Assembly (NCBI GenBank): GCA_034435675.1
Contig: DAOTWP010000172.1
Span: forward strand, 1-41,413
Direction of reading: 5' to 3'
DNA from: DAOTWP01 sp034435675
GTDB taxonomy: Bacteria; Chloroflexota; Anaerolineae; Aggregatilineales; Phototrophicaceae
DNA: 41,413 nucleotides
Numbering within the stretch: position 1 is the first letter of the stretch; every line of letters starts with the position of its first letter. Position numbers and translations under genes: made by a program. Below, one piece after another: positions 23,833-31,377 of the stretch. A model generated the notes under the pieces. That model saw only the letters and a program-made list of their open reading frames with translations, made no database searches and was not told where the DNA came from.

Positions 23833-24482
23833 GCGAAACGAGTCCCCTCGAAATTCGCGTGCTGCGCGATCTAGGGTTGGCGGCAACCAACTGCTACCTC
23901 ATCGGCGATACAGTCACTTATGACGCAGTGCTGATTGATCCCGTTATTGATGCGCCGCTGCTGCTCAAAACCGCGCAGGATGCCGGGTGGAATATCCGGC
24001 TCATTCTGGCGACTCATGCGCATTTTGATCATGTGCTTGCCAGCAAGGAACTCAAAGCGCTGACCGGCGCGCCGTTTATCACGCATCGCAGCAGCCTGCC
24101 TATGCTGGAACGCCTGCCGCAGACTGGACTGCGCTTTGTGGGCGAGTTGTTCCCCGAAGCCGCGCAACCGGATCGCCTGCTGGCGGATGTGGGGGAAGTG
24201 ATCGAATTAGGCAGCATTCGCCTTGAAACCCTGTTCACGCCGGGACACTCCCCCGACCACATCAGCTATTTCATGCGTGCGCAAAACGTGGTCTTCTGCG
24301 GCGATGCCCTGTTCAAAGGCAGTGTGGGGCGCACTGACTTGCCGGGCGCAGATCATGAAACCCTGATGCGCTCCATTTTTGACAGGTTGCTGCCGTTGGG
24401 TGATGATGTTGTGGCGCTGCCGGGGCATGGTCCACAGACCACGCTGGGCAGAGAGCGTCAAACCAATCCGTTTCTCATCTGA
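23829..24482 (+). CDS. MBL-fold metallo-hydrolase (glyoxalase II-like, YcbL type)
   Basis: The 217-residue protein has the metal ligands THAHFDH (about 61-67), a His in the TPGHSPDH motif, and GDALFKGSVGRTDLPGAD with the bridging Asp. LPGHGPQTTLGRERQTNPFL closes the domain. This is the small single-domain glyoxalase-II-like family that lacks the C-terminal helical domain of true GloB. It may hydrolyse thioesters in the cytoplasm; the substrate is not readable. Its ATG overlaps the murJ stop, so it is translationally coupled to murJ, and the following gene starts six bases after its stop. Whether it has any link to cell-wall synthesis is unknown. Confidence 0.92.
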   Translation: MSETSPLEIRVLRDLGLAATNCYLIGDTVTYDAVLIDPVIDAPLLLKTAQDAGWNIRLILATHAHFDHVLASKELKALTGAPFITHRSSLPMLERLPQTGLRFVGELFPEAAQPDRLLADVGEVIELGSIRLETLFTPGHSPDHISYFMRAQNVVFCGDALFKGSVGRTDLPGADHETLMRSIFDRLLPLGDDVVALPGHGPQTTLGRERQTNPFLI

Positions 24483-24488
24483 TCTATC

Positions 24489-25421
24489 ATGAGTATACGA
24501 CGATCTCAACCGCACATCCTGATGATTTTTGTGGATGGCATTGGGCTGGGCAGCGCTGATCTGTCCAACAATCCGTTTGCGTTAGCGCACATGCCGGCTT
24601 TAATGGCGCTCACCAACGGACAGCGCTGGTTGGCTGGAATTGGGCGGCAGGACAACTCGCGCGCCATCTTTGTGCCCACTGACCCGCGTATGGGTGTGCC
24701 CGGACGCCCGCAAAGTGGCTCAAATCAGGCGGCGATTCTCACCGGGCGCAAAGTACCGCAGTTAATCGGCGAACACTACGGTCCCAAACCGAACGAAGCT
24801 ACCCGCATGCTGATTAACGAAGATAACTTCTACAAGCGGCTTATGGCGGCAGGCAAAACCGCGGCGCTGATTAACGCTTACCCGCCGCGTCTGCTGCAGG
24901 ACATAGCGCGTGGCAAAACACTGCCCACCAGTATTCAGCAAGCGCCGCTTTCCGCTGGGCTGCCCCTGTTTACTGTTGAGCAACTGTACAGTGGGGATGC
25001 TCTCAGTGAGGATTGGACGGGTGAGGGCTGGCGAACACACCTGGGGTTTACCGATACGCCGGTATTCAGCGAGTACGAGGCGGGCGTCAAAATGGTAGAG
25101 CTTGCGCGGCGCTATGATTTCGCTTTTTTCTCCCACTGGTTTACGGATGTCGTTGGGCATCGCGGGACACTTGAGGAGGGGGTTCGCCTGCTGGAACGCC
25201 TCGACCGGGTAATGGCGGGCGCGTTGGACGCCTGGGATGATGACGAAGGGTTGGTGATTCTGACCAGCGATCACGGTAATCTTGAAGATGTCAGCCACCG
25301 CCACCATACCGAAAATGATGTGCCGACCCTGATTATCGGCAGTGCGAAAGCGGCATTTGCCGCTGGGCTGAGCGACCTGAGCGACCTGGTTCCCCGCATG
25401 GCGGCAGTGCTTGGGATCTAG
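24489..25421 (+). CDS. Alkaline-phosphatase-superfamily metalloenzyme (phosphoglycerate-mutase-like)
   Basis: The 310-residue protein opens with HILMIFVDGIGLG, the first metal-binding strand with Asp. It continues with GRPQSGSNQAAILTG, the position of the Ser/Thr nucleophile, and ends with LVILTSDHGNLEDVSHRHHTENDVPTLII, which supplies the Asp-His and His metal ligands. This is the phosphoglycerate mutase/phosphopentomutase/alkaline phosphatase superfamily. At 310 residues it lacks the inserted domain of independent phosphoglycerate mutase (about 510), so it is probably a phosphohydrolase or related metalloenzyme rather than a mutase. It is the last gene of the murJ operon. I do not recognise a specific substrate. 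Confidence 0.83.
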   Translation: MSIRRSQPHILMIFVDGIGLGSADLSNNPFALAHMPALMALTNGQRWLAGIGRQDNSRAIFVPTDPRMGVPGRPQSGSNQAAILTGRKVPQLIGEHYGPKPNEATRMLINEDNFYKRLMAAGKTAALINAYPPRLLQDIARGKTLPTSIQQAPLSAGLPLFTVEQLYSGDALSEDWTGEGWRTHLGFTDTPVFSEYEAGVKMVELARRYDFAFFSHWFTDVVGHRGTLEEGVRLLERLDRVMAGALDAWDDDEGLVILTSDHGNLEDVSHRHHTENDVPTLIIGSAKAAFAAGLSDLSDLVPRMAAVLGI

Positions 25422-25470
25422 CGTTTCCGGTGCCGATTTCAGTATGTTGCTCCACGCGATTCTGTACCTG

Positions 25471-25500
25471 TGGACAGTGCCGCGGTCGTCTGCGTATACT
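25471..25500 (+). promoter_or_regulatory. Candidate promoter before the flavin reductase gene
   Basis: TGGACA (25471-25476), an 18-base spacer and TATACT (25495-25500) predict a start near 25507 and a leader of about 120 bases. A second, extended -10 (TGTTACAAT, 25623-25631) overlaps the annotated ATG itself. Confidence 0.5.
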
Positions 25501-25629
25501 ATAGTCATCCTGTTTTTCTGGCGCGGGGCAGCAGCCTGTCGGCGCTAGATTGTTATTTGCCAGTATTGTTCCCTGTTGTTTGGCAGCTTGTTCGCAGTAT
25601 TCATTCTCGCTAACCCTGGATTTGTTACA

Positions 25630-26127
25630 ATGAGCGTTGATCCACAGGAATTTAAGCTTTCGATGCGGTTGTGGGCATGTGGGGTGACAGTGGTCACGAC
25701 TCAGCTTGGTGATCGCCGGTCAGGGGTGACTGCCAGTTCATTCACATCGGTGACGCTAGAGCCGCCACTTGTTCTGGTCTGTCTGCAAAAGACCTCGGTC
25801 ACAGGACGGCTCATCGCCGAGGCAGGTGTCTTTGTCATCTCACTGCTGGCAGAGCAGCAGAAAGCGGTGTCAGACCAGTTTGCCGGTTATATCCCCCTGC
25901 CGGAAGGGGCGGACCGCTTTCATAACATCCCGGTGTGGACCAACCAGACCGGAGTGCCGATCCTGAGTGATGCGCTTGCATGGTTTGAGTGCCGGTTGGC
26001 GAATGTTGCCGACGGCGGCACGCACGACATTCTTCTGGGTGAGGTGCTGGCAACCGGGCGCAGCGACAACGCCACACCGCTGGTATATCATAATCAGGCT
26101 TATCGCACGGTAAGCGACCCATTATAG
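25630..26127 (+). CDS. Flavin reductase domain protein (FMN-binding split barrel)
   Basis: The 165-residue protein matches the flavin-reductase-like family: DPQEFKLSMRLWACGVTVVTT, then GVTASSFTSVTLEPPLVLVCL with the FMN-phosphate Ser/Thr, DRFHNIPVW, ALAWFECRLANV, HDILLGEV and a final PLVYHNQAYR. Such proteins supply reduced FMN to a monooxygenase or act as stand-alone flavin reductases using NAD(P)H. No partner monooxygenase is nearby. ATG 25630 keeps the conserved DPxEF start; the ORF extends upstream to 25576 without conservation. The ATG lies within an extended -10-like TGTTACAAT, so if that element is active, initiation must be downstream, for example ATG 25663. It stands alone between the murJ operon and ffh. 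Confidence 0.88.
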   Translation: MSVDPQEFKLSMRLWACGVTVVTTQLGDRRSGVTASSFTSVTLEPPLVLVCLQKTSVTGRLIAEAGVFVISLLAEQQKAVSDQFAGYIPLPEGADRFHNIPVWTNQTGVPILSDALAWFECRLANVADGGTHDILLGEVLATGRSDNATPLVYHNQAYRTVSDPL

Positions 26128-26172
26128 CCACAGCAGGCAGCGTGCGGCGGTCATGCCTGAGTGTAACTAACC

Positions 26173-26201
26173 TTGACGAAGCGGTAAGGGTCATCTAAAA
26201 T
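26173..26201 (+). promoter_or_regulatory. Promoter of ffh
   Basis: TTGACG (26173-26178), a 17-base spacer and TAAAAT (26196-26201) are close to consensus. The start would be near 26208, giving a 5' leader of about 27 bases before the ffh ATG, with GAGAG between. Confidence 0.65.
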
Positions 26202-26234
26202 TCTGCCTCTAGCCTGTAGAGAGACACTTCACGC

Positions 26235-27641
26235 ATGTTTGAAAGCCTGAGCCAGCGCTTACAAGACACATTTGACCGGCTTGGACGTTCCGGTAAGCTG
26301 ACCGAAAAAGATGTCGATACAGCGATGCGTGATGTGCGCATGGCGCTGCTGGAAGCCGATGTTGCGCTGCCGGTCGTCAAGGATTTTGTCGGGCGTGTTA
26401 AGGAACGTGCTGTCGGCGCGGAAGTCACCAAAAGCCTGAAGCCCGGTCAGCAGGTGGTGAAGATTGTCCACGAGGAGTTGATCGCCACACTGGGGGAACC
26501 CGGACGGCTCAATTTCTCTGGTGGGGCAAAACCGCATGTCATCATGATGGTTGGGTTGCAGGGGTCGGGCAAGACCACCACTACGGCGAAGCTGGCGGTT
26601 CACCTGCGCCGTGAGGGACGTGAACCGTTTCTGATTGCGGCGGACACGTATCGCCCTGCGGCGGTTGACCAGCTTGTGACACTGGCAAAGCAGATCAAAG
26701 TGCCCTATTACGAGGAGGGTGTCTCTGCCAAGCCGGTGGATATTGTGGTGCGTGGGCTGCAAGCAGCTAAAGCCGCCAGTGCCGGGGTTGTCATTATTGA
26801 CACGGCAGGGCGCTTGCAGATTGACGAAACCCTGATGACCGAGCTGGAGCAGATCAAGGCGCGTACTAATCCGAGCGAGATTCTGCTGGTTGCGGACTCG
26901 ATGACCGGGCAGGAAGCGGTCAATATCGCACGCGGGTTCAATGAGCGCATTGGTGTGACTGGCTTGATCCTGACCAAAGTGGATGGCGATGCGCGCGGTG
27001 GCGCAGCCATTTCCATGCGTGCGGTCACCGATGTGCCGATCAAGTTCCTTGGCACCGGGGAAAAGATTGACGGGTTCGAGGTGTTCCACCCGGACCGCCT
27101 GGTTGACCGCATTCTTGGTATGGGCGATGTGATGACGCTCATCGAGAAAGCGGAACAGGCATACGACGAGCGCGAGGCGCTCAAACTGCAAGAAAAGCTG
27201 CTGAAGAATCAGTTTACCTTGCAGGATTTTCTGGAGCAGTTGCAAAAGATCAAGCGCATGGGTTCGGTGGCATCGCTCCTGGGGATGATCCCCGGCATGG
27301 GGCGTTTGCGCGAACAAATCGATCAGGAAGATGTCAACAAGCGCCTGAAAAAGGTGGAAGCCATCATCTATTCCATGACGGTTCATGAGCGCAACAATCC
27401 CAAGATTCTGAACGCCAGTCGCCGCAAACGTATTGCGCTCGGCAGTGGTACGGAAGTGCGCGATGTGAATGATGTGCTGAAGCAGTTCCAGCAAATGCAG
27501 GCGATGATGGGGCAGCTTCGTGGCGGGCGTATGCCCCCGATGATGCCAGGTACTGGTTTGCCGCCGGGCGCAGGCGGCATAAGCGGCGGGCGTCCTAAAC
27601 CGCCTGCACGCGGTAAGGGCAAAAACAAGCGGCGGCGCTAG
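26235..27641 (+). CDS. ffh: Signal recognition particle GTPase Ffh (SRP54)
   Basis: The 468-residue protein has the N domain (1-90), the G domain with GLQGSGKTTTTAKL (107-120), DTYRPAAVDQL, the insertion box, DTAGRL and LTKVDGDARGG, and a methionine-rich M domain (about 300-440) with DFLEQLQKIKRMGSVASLLGMIPGMG. M-domain residues bind signal peptides and 4.5S RNA. A Gly/Pro/Lys-Arg-rich tail ends the protein. It targets membrane and secreted proteins to the translocon through FtsY, which is not in the window. The predicted promoter and ATG lie close together. The ffh-rpsP-khpA-rimM order that follows is common. Confidence 0.98.
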   Translation: MFESLSQRLQDTFDRLGRSGKLTEKDVDTAMRDVRMALLEADVALPVVKDFVGRVKERAVGAEVTKSLKPGQQVVKIVHEELIATLGEPGRLNFSGGAKPHVIMMVGLQGSGKTTTTAKLAVHLRREGREPFLIAADTYRPAAVDQLVTLAKQIKVPYYEEGVSAKPVDIVVRGLQAAKAASAGVVIIDTAGRLQIDETLMTELEQIKARTNPSEILLVADSMTGQEAVNIARGFNERIGVTGLILTKVDGDARGGAAISMRAVTDVPIKFLGTGEKIDGFEVFHPDRLVDRILGMGDVMTLIEKAEQAYDEREALKLQEKLLKNQFTLQDFLEQLQKIKRMGSVASLLGMIPGMGRLREQIDQEDVNKRLKKVEAIIYSMTVHERNNPKILNASRRKRIALGSGTEVRDVNDVLKQFQQMQAMMGQLRGGRMPPMMPGTGLPPGAGGISGGRPKPPARGKGKNKRRR

Positions 27642-27728
27642 TGCCTTCGCCAGACTAAGCAAACATCTATAAGACCTGATCCTGACATAGGATTGAGTGA
27701 GCTACGCAAGCAGATTGAAGGAGTCACA

Positions 27729-28127
27729 ATGGTTCGTATTCGTTTTCGTCGTGTTGGGCTAAAAAGACAACCCTCCTACCGCATTGTCGTTGCCGACCAG
27801 CGCCGTTCGCGCGGGGGGCGCTTTATCGAGGTGATTGGCTTCCACAACCCGCGCACACAGCCGTCCACTGATATTATTGATGAATCGCGTGCGCTTTACT
27901 GGCTCAGTGTGGGTGCGCAGCCCAGCGAAGCTGTCGCGCAGTTGTTCCGGCGCACTGGCACACAGGCACGTTATGACCGCCTGCTCAAAGGCGAAGCGCT
28001 GGATGCCCTGGTTGCCGAGGCAGAAGCCAACAAAGCCGCCGCCGCGCCGGTCAGCCCCAAAACACGCTACGAGTCACCCGCAGCGGGGCAGTCTTACAAG
28101 AAGGCAGTAAAAGTGGACGCGCAATAA
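27729..28127 (+). CDS. rpsP: 30S ribosomal protein bS16
   Basis: The 132-residue protein begins with MVRIRFRRVGLKRQPSYRIVV, the bS16 signature, followed by RRSRGGRFIEVIGFHNPR and ALYWLSVGAQPSEAV. The last 40 residues form an Ala/Lys-rich extension beyond the usual length of about 80-90 and appear disordered. AAGGAG is five bases before the ATG; the longer frame from TTG 27693 lacks conservation. bS16 is needed for 30S assembly. It lies between ffh and khpA as expected. Confidence 0.97.
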   Translation: MVRIRFRRVGLKRQPSYRIVVADQRRSRGGRFIEVIGFHNPRTQPSTDIIDESRALYWLSVGAQPSEAVAQLFRRTGTQARYDRLLKGEALDALVAEAEANKAAAAPVSPKTRYESPAAGQSYKKAVKVDAQ

Positions 28128-28158
28128 GCTTCTCTGTTCTGAACAGTATGGTAGCTTA
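28125..28158 (+). terminator. Two-part hairpin between rpsP and khpA
   Basis: TAAGCT (28125-28130, including the rpsP stop) pairs with AGCTTA (28153-28158). Inside it CTGTTC (28134-28139) pairs with GAACAG (28141-28146) around a single T, leaving internal bulges. No U-run follows; it may be an mRNA structure tuning khpA expression or a processing site. Confidence 0.3.
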
Positions 28159-28180
28159 GTGTTGGGAAAGGCGGTGCATT

Positions 28181-28411
28181 GTGGAACGTGAACTGGTGGA
28201 ATATATCGCTAAGAGTCTGGTTAACGATCCGTCCAGTGTCGAGGTCAAGCGCCGCAACGCAGGCTCCTCAATTATCCTCGAATTGCACGTTGCGTCCGAA
28301 GATATGGGGCGCGTGATCGGGCGAAGCGGGCGCGTGGCAAATGCCATTCGCTCGCTGCTGCGCGTTCCTTCGGCACAGCGCGGCAAACGTATTATCCTCG
28401 AAATCGACTGA
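28181..28411 (+). CDS. khpA: KH-domain RNA-binding protein KhpA
   Basis: The 76-residue protein has a single type II KH domain with the GxxG loop G47-R-S-G50 in MGRVIGRSGRVANAIRSLL. This is KhpA (YlqC), found between rpsP and rimM in many bacteria. It forms a complex with KhpB in Gram-positive bacteria and affects cell size and RNA binding. The start is GTG, with GGAAAGG about nine bases upstream. Its stop precedes rimM by only seven bases, giving a coupled pair. Confidence 0.95.
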   Translation: MERELVEYIAKSLVNDPSSVEVKRRNAGSSIILELHVASEDMGRVIGRSGRVANAIRSLLRVPSAQRGKRIILEID

Positions 28412-28418
28412 GGCTTTG

Positions 28419-28946
28419 GTGAAGGACGCGCCCAAGTACCTGCTGCTGGGAGAAGTACTGCGACCACATGGTGTGCGCGGCGAACTGCGTGTGCGCCTGC
28501 TCACCGATTACCCTGAACGCATCAAGTCATTAGGTGAGGTTTTTGTCGGCGTTTCGCCGGAAAGCCAGGTAACTGCTTATCGTGTGGAGCAGATGCGTTT
28601 CAATCAGGGCTATGGGCTGTTCAAGCTGCACGGCGTGGATGACCGCGATGCTGCCGATCAGTTCCGCACGTTGTTCATAATGGTGGATATTGAGCATGCC
28701 GTGCCGCTTGGTGACGATGAGGTCTATCTCTATGAACTTATCGGGCTGCATGTCAAGACCACCGATGGGCGACTGCTGGGCGAACTCGTGGATGTGCTGG
28801 AAACCGGTGCGAATGACGTCTACATTGTCCAGGGATCGCTGTACGGTGAAGTCCTTATACCGGTAACTGACGAAACCATTCTGGAGACGGATTTGGAGCA
28901 GCGCATTATGCTGGTCAAACTGCCCGCTGGATTACTGCCGGACTAA
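28419..28946 (+). CDS. rimM: Ribosome maturation factor RimM
   Basis: The 175-residue protein has the N-terminal RimM barrel (KYLLLGEVLRPHGVRGELRVRLLTDYPE) and the PRC-barrel C-terminal domain (YLYELIGLHVKTTDGRLLGELVDVLETGANDVYIV, then EVLIPVTDETI). RimM binds ribosomal protein S19 and promotes 30S head assembly. GTG 28419 is chosen: GAGG lies five bases upstream and the family N-terminus starts there; the longer frame from 28341 overlaps khpA. trmD and rplS, the usual next genes, are absent; dprA follows instead. Confidence 0.95.
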   Translation: MKDAPKYLLLGEVLRPHGVRGELRVRLLTDYPERIKSLGEVFVGVSPESQVTAYRVEQMRFNQGYGLFKLHGVDDRDAADQFRTLFIMVDIEHAVPLGDDEVYLYELIGLHVKTTDGRLLGELVDVLETGANDVYIVQGSLYGEVLIPVTDETILETDLEQRIMLVKLPAGLLPD

Positions 28947-29006
28947 GTTGTTGTTCAGTCGTCTGTTCGAACCGCTTGCGGCATCATCAGAATTAATGTC
29001 CCCCGC

Positions 29007-29036
29007 TTGACAATCCAAACGCGCCCTTGCTATGCT
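29007..29036 (+). promoter_or_regulatory. Promoter of dprA
   Basis: A perfect TTGACA (29007-29012), an 18-base spacer and TATGCT (29031-29036) predict transcription from about 29043, some 34 bases before the GTG start. Confidence 0.6.
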
Positions 29037-29076
29037 GTAACGCAGTTCGTCTACACAGGTTGGCAGGTGCTTCAGT

Positions 29077-30168
29077 GTGAGCGACCGTCGCTATTGGTTG
29101 GGCTTTAGCCTTGTTCCAGAAATCGGTCCCAAACGCATCCACCAACTGCTAACGTACTTTGACAGCCTTGCTTCGGCGTGGGAAGCTCCCGAAGCACAAC
29201 TCCAACAGGCCGGGTTGGAGCAGCACGCGCGCGCAAATCTGCTGCGGGTGCGCAAAGAAATCAATCTCGATGCTCAGCTTGCTCGTGTCGAACAGGCGCA
29301 TGCGCGGCTGCTTACGCTGGCAGATACAGCGTATCCGCCGCTGCTAAAAACGCTGGACGCGCCGCCGCTGGTCTTATACGTGCTGGGAGATCTGACACCT
29401 GCTGATGAGCGCTGTCTGGCGGTGGTGGGCACACGCAAGGCAACCGCTTACGGGCGTGCTGCTGCGCACCAGTTGTCGAAGCAAATTGCTGCGCAGGGGG
29501 TGACGATCATCAGCGGGCTGGCGCACGGCATTGACAGCGCGGCGCATATCGGGGCACTGGATGGCGGGGGGCGCACCCTTGCGGTGCTGGGTACGGGGAT
29601 TGACCGCATCTATCCGCGCGATCAACAGGAGTTAGCACAGCGTATCCGGCAGCATGGTGCGATCCTCAGTGAGTTTCCGCTGGGAACCCCGCCGGAAGCG
29701 CGTAATTTCCCGCGGCGTAATCGGGTTATCAGCGGGCTTGCGCTGGGCGTGTTGGTCGTAGAAGCGCCGGAGAACAGCGGCGCTTTGATTACTGCCGCCG
29801 CCGCCGCCGATCAAGGGCGCGAGGTGTTCTCCGTTCCGGGCAATATCTTCAATCCAGCCAGCCGGGGTAATAACCGTCTGATCCAAGAAGGAGCAAAACT
29901 GGTGCTGGATGTACAAGATATTCTCGATGAGTTCAACATTGCCTATTCAAATGTGCAGACTCGGGTGCAAACACAGCGTCTTGCACCAGATAACCCGGTA
30001 GAAGCAGAAGTCCTCAAGTGTTTGAGTGCCGACCCCTTGCATATCGACGAACTGGCACGTACCCTGCAAATGCCGGTGCAGATGGTCAGCGCAATCCTGA
30101 CAATTCTTGAACTAAAAGGGCTTGCGCAATCTGCCGGGAACATGCAGTATAGCCTGACGATGGACTAG
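29077..30168 (+). CDS. dprA: DNA-processing protein DprA
   Basis: The 363-residue protein has a helix-hairpin-helix N-terminus, a Rossmann-like core with VVGTRKATAYGR, VTIISGLAHGIDSAAHIGAL, GTGIDRIYPRD and FPRRNRVISGLALGVLVVEA, and a C-terminal winged-helix domain (about 300-363). The GSRxxS/T-type DNA-phosphate loop is present as GTRKATAYG. DprA loads RecA onto incoming single-stranded DNA during natural transformation, though it is also common in non-competent species. The start is GTG with AGG nine bases upstream and a well-formed promoter. manC follows after 29 bases. Confidence 0.96.
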   Translation: MSDRRYWLGFSLVPEIGPKRIHQLLTYFDSLASAWEAPEAQLQQAGLEQHARANLLRVRKEINLDAQLARVEQAHARLLTLADTAYPPLLKTLDAPPLVLYVLGDLTPADERCLAVVGTRKATAYGRAAAHQLSKQIAAQGVTIISGLAHGIDSAAHIGALDGGGRTLAVLGTGIDRIYPRDQQELAQRIRQHGAILSEFPLGTPPEARNFPRRNRVISGLALGVLVVEAPENSGALITAAAAADQGREVFSVPGNIFNPASRGNNRLIQEGAKLVLDVQDILDEFNIAYSNVQTRVQTQRLAPDNPVEAEVLKCLSADPLHIDELARTLQMPVQMVSAILTILELKGLAQSAGNMQYSLTMD

Positions 30169-30197
30169 AACGTTACGAACCGAATGCTAGAGGCGCT

Positions 30198-31301
30198 ATG
30201 GAGCATTACTACGCGATGATTATGGCTGGCGGTGGGGGCACACGTTTGTGGCCGATGAGCCGCAAGAACACCCCCAAGCAGATGCTGCCGCTGGTTGAGG
30301 ATTATTCGATGTTCCGCGTCAGTGTGGAACGTTTATCCCCATTATTTGCACCTGACCATATTTACATCGTCACCGGACGGGATTATCTGGAAGCGCAGCG
30401 TGCCGAAGTGCCGCAGATTCCGCCGGAGAATTTTATTCTGGAACCCTACGGTAAAGATAATGGTCCGGCAACCCTGCTGGGTGTCAGCACAATTTACCAG
30501 CGGGATCCACAGGCGACCATTGCCTTTTTGACAGTGGATCATCATATTGCCGACAAGTCTCAATTCCGTAGTGTGCTCGGCGCGGCATACCAGCTTGCCC
30601 AGCAGGACTATATCACTACACTGGGGATTTCACCGTCGTTTCCGTCAACGGGTTTTGGTTATATCCAGCGCGGTGATTTGCTGGCTGAATTTGACGGGTT
30701 CCGGTGTTTTGTCTCGCGCGGGTTCCGCGAAAAGCCTGATGAGGCAGCGGCAGCGGCGTTTATTGCCAGCGGCGATTACAGTTGGAATTCGGGTATGTTT
30801 ATCTTCCGCGCACAGACCGCGCTGGCAGAATTCGAGCGTCAGCAGCCTGACATGTACGCGCTGTTTACTACTCTGCGGGCAGTTATGGGCACAGCGGACT
30901 ATCCGGCGACCCTGGAGCAGACATGGGAAACCGTCAAGCGGATTTCGATTGATTACGCGATTATGCAGGGAGCGCAGCGCGTGGCGGTTATCCCGGTGGA
31001 TATTGGCTGGAATGACGTCGGCAGTTGGAGCGCGCTCTACGAAGTGCTGGAACTCGATAAACTGGGTAACGTCCTCAAGGTCAAATCGAATGCCCAGTCT
31101 GAAGAAGAACCCATCATGATTGATACTCACAATACACTGGTCTATAACAATACCGGTCGGTTGATCGTCACAATTGGCGTCGGTGATCTCGTTGTGGTAG
31201 ATATGGACGATGTCCTGTTGTTGTGCCACAAAGACCAAACACAGGTGGTCAAGCAGGTGGTCAACCAATTGCAGCAGCGCAACAAAGGCGAATATCTGTA
31301 A
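30198..31301 (+). CDS. manC: Mannose-1-phosphate guanylyltransferase
   Basis: The 367-residue protein has the nucleotidyltransferase signature MAGGGGTRLWPMSRKNTPKQ (9-28), which binds GTP and mannose-1-phosphate, followed by the FILEPYGKDNGPA motif and a W-N-S-G-M-F-I-F block. It makes GDP-mannose from mannose-1-phosphate and GTP. No phosphomannose isomerase domain is fused (the bifunctional enzyme is about 470 residues), so the enzyme is monofunctional. AGAGG lies before the ATG. Its product could feed the sugar-nucleotide enzyme at 1-165 and the GT operon at 2213. Its place between dprA and topA is unusual. Confidence 0.94.
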   Translation: MEHYYAMIMAGGGGTRLWPMSRKNTPKQMLPLVEDYSMFRVSVERLSPLFAPDHIYIVTGRDYLEAQRAEVPQIPPENFILEPYGKDNGPATLLGVSTIYQRDPQATIAFLTVDHHIADKSQFRSVLGAAYQLAQQDYITTLGISPSFPSTGFGYIQRGDLLAEFDGFRCFVSRGFREKPDEAAAAAFIASGDYSWNSGMFIFRAQTALAEFERQQPDMYALFTTLRAVMGTADYPATLEQTWETVKRISIDYAIMQGAQRVAVIPVDIGWNDVGSWSALYEVLELDKLGNVLKVKSNAQSEEEPIMIDTHNTLVYNNTGRLIVTIGVGDLVVVDMDDVLLLCHKDQTQVVKQVVNQLQQRNKGEYL

Positions 31302-31316
31302 CAAAATTAACCTCTT

Positions 31317-31337
31317 GCTGCATCGGAAGCATGCAGC
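31317..31337 (+). terminator. Hairpin between manC and topA
   Basis: GCTGCAT (31317-31323) and ATGCAGC (31331-31337) are exact complements around a seven-base loop. No U-run follows, so termination is uncertain. Confidence 0.3.
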
Positions 31338-31377
31338 GTAACAGATGCGGCAGGGTTAGTGATCCCGAAGGATGTGC

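Noticed and set aside
26259..27662. A 467-codon open frame on the minus strand opposite ffh
   Set aside because: It is the mirror of the highly conserved ffh gene; its translation has no recognisable domain and is rich in His, Arg and Cys as expected for an antisense frame.
28134..28146. LexA-like palindrome CTGTTC-T-GAACAG
   Set aside because: It sits between rpsP and khpA, part of a larger hairpin, not near a promoter; no SOS gene is adjacent.
28960..28980. TTCGAA sequence resembling a tRNA T-loop
   Set aside because: The flanking bases do not form a T-stem and no acceptor or anticodon arms are present.
31372..31377. ATG 31372 as the topA start
   Set aside because: Kept as an alternative only; GAAGG touches this ATG directly, whereas the spacing suits ATG 31378.
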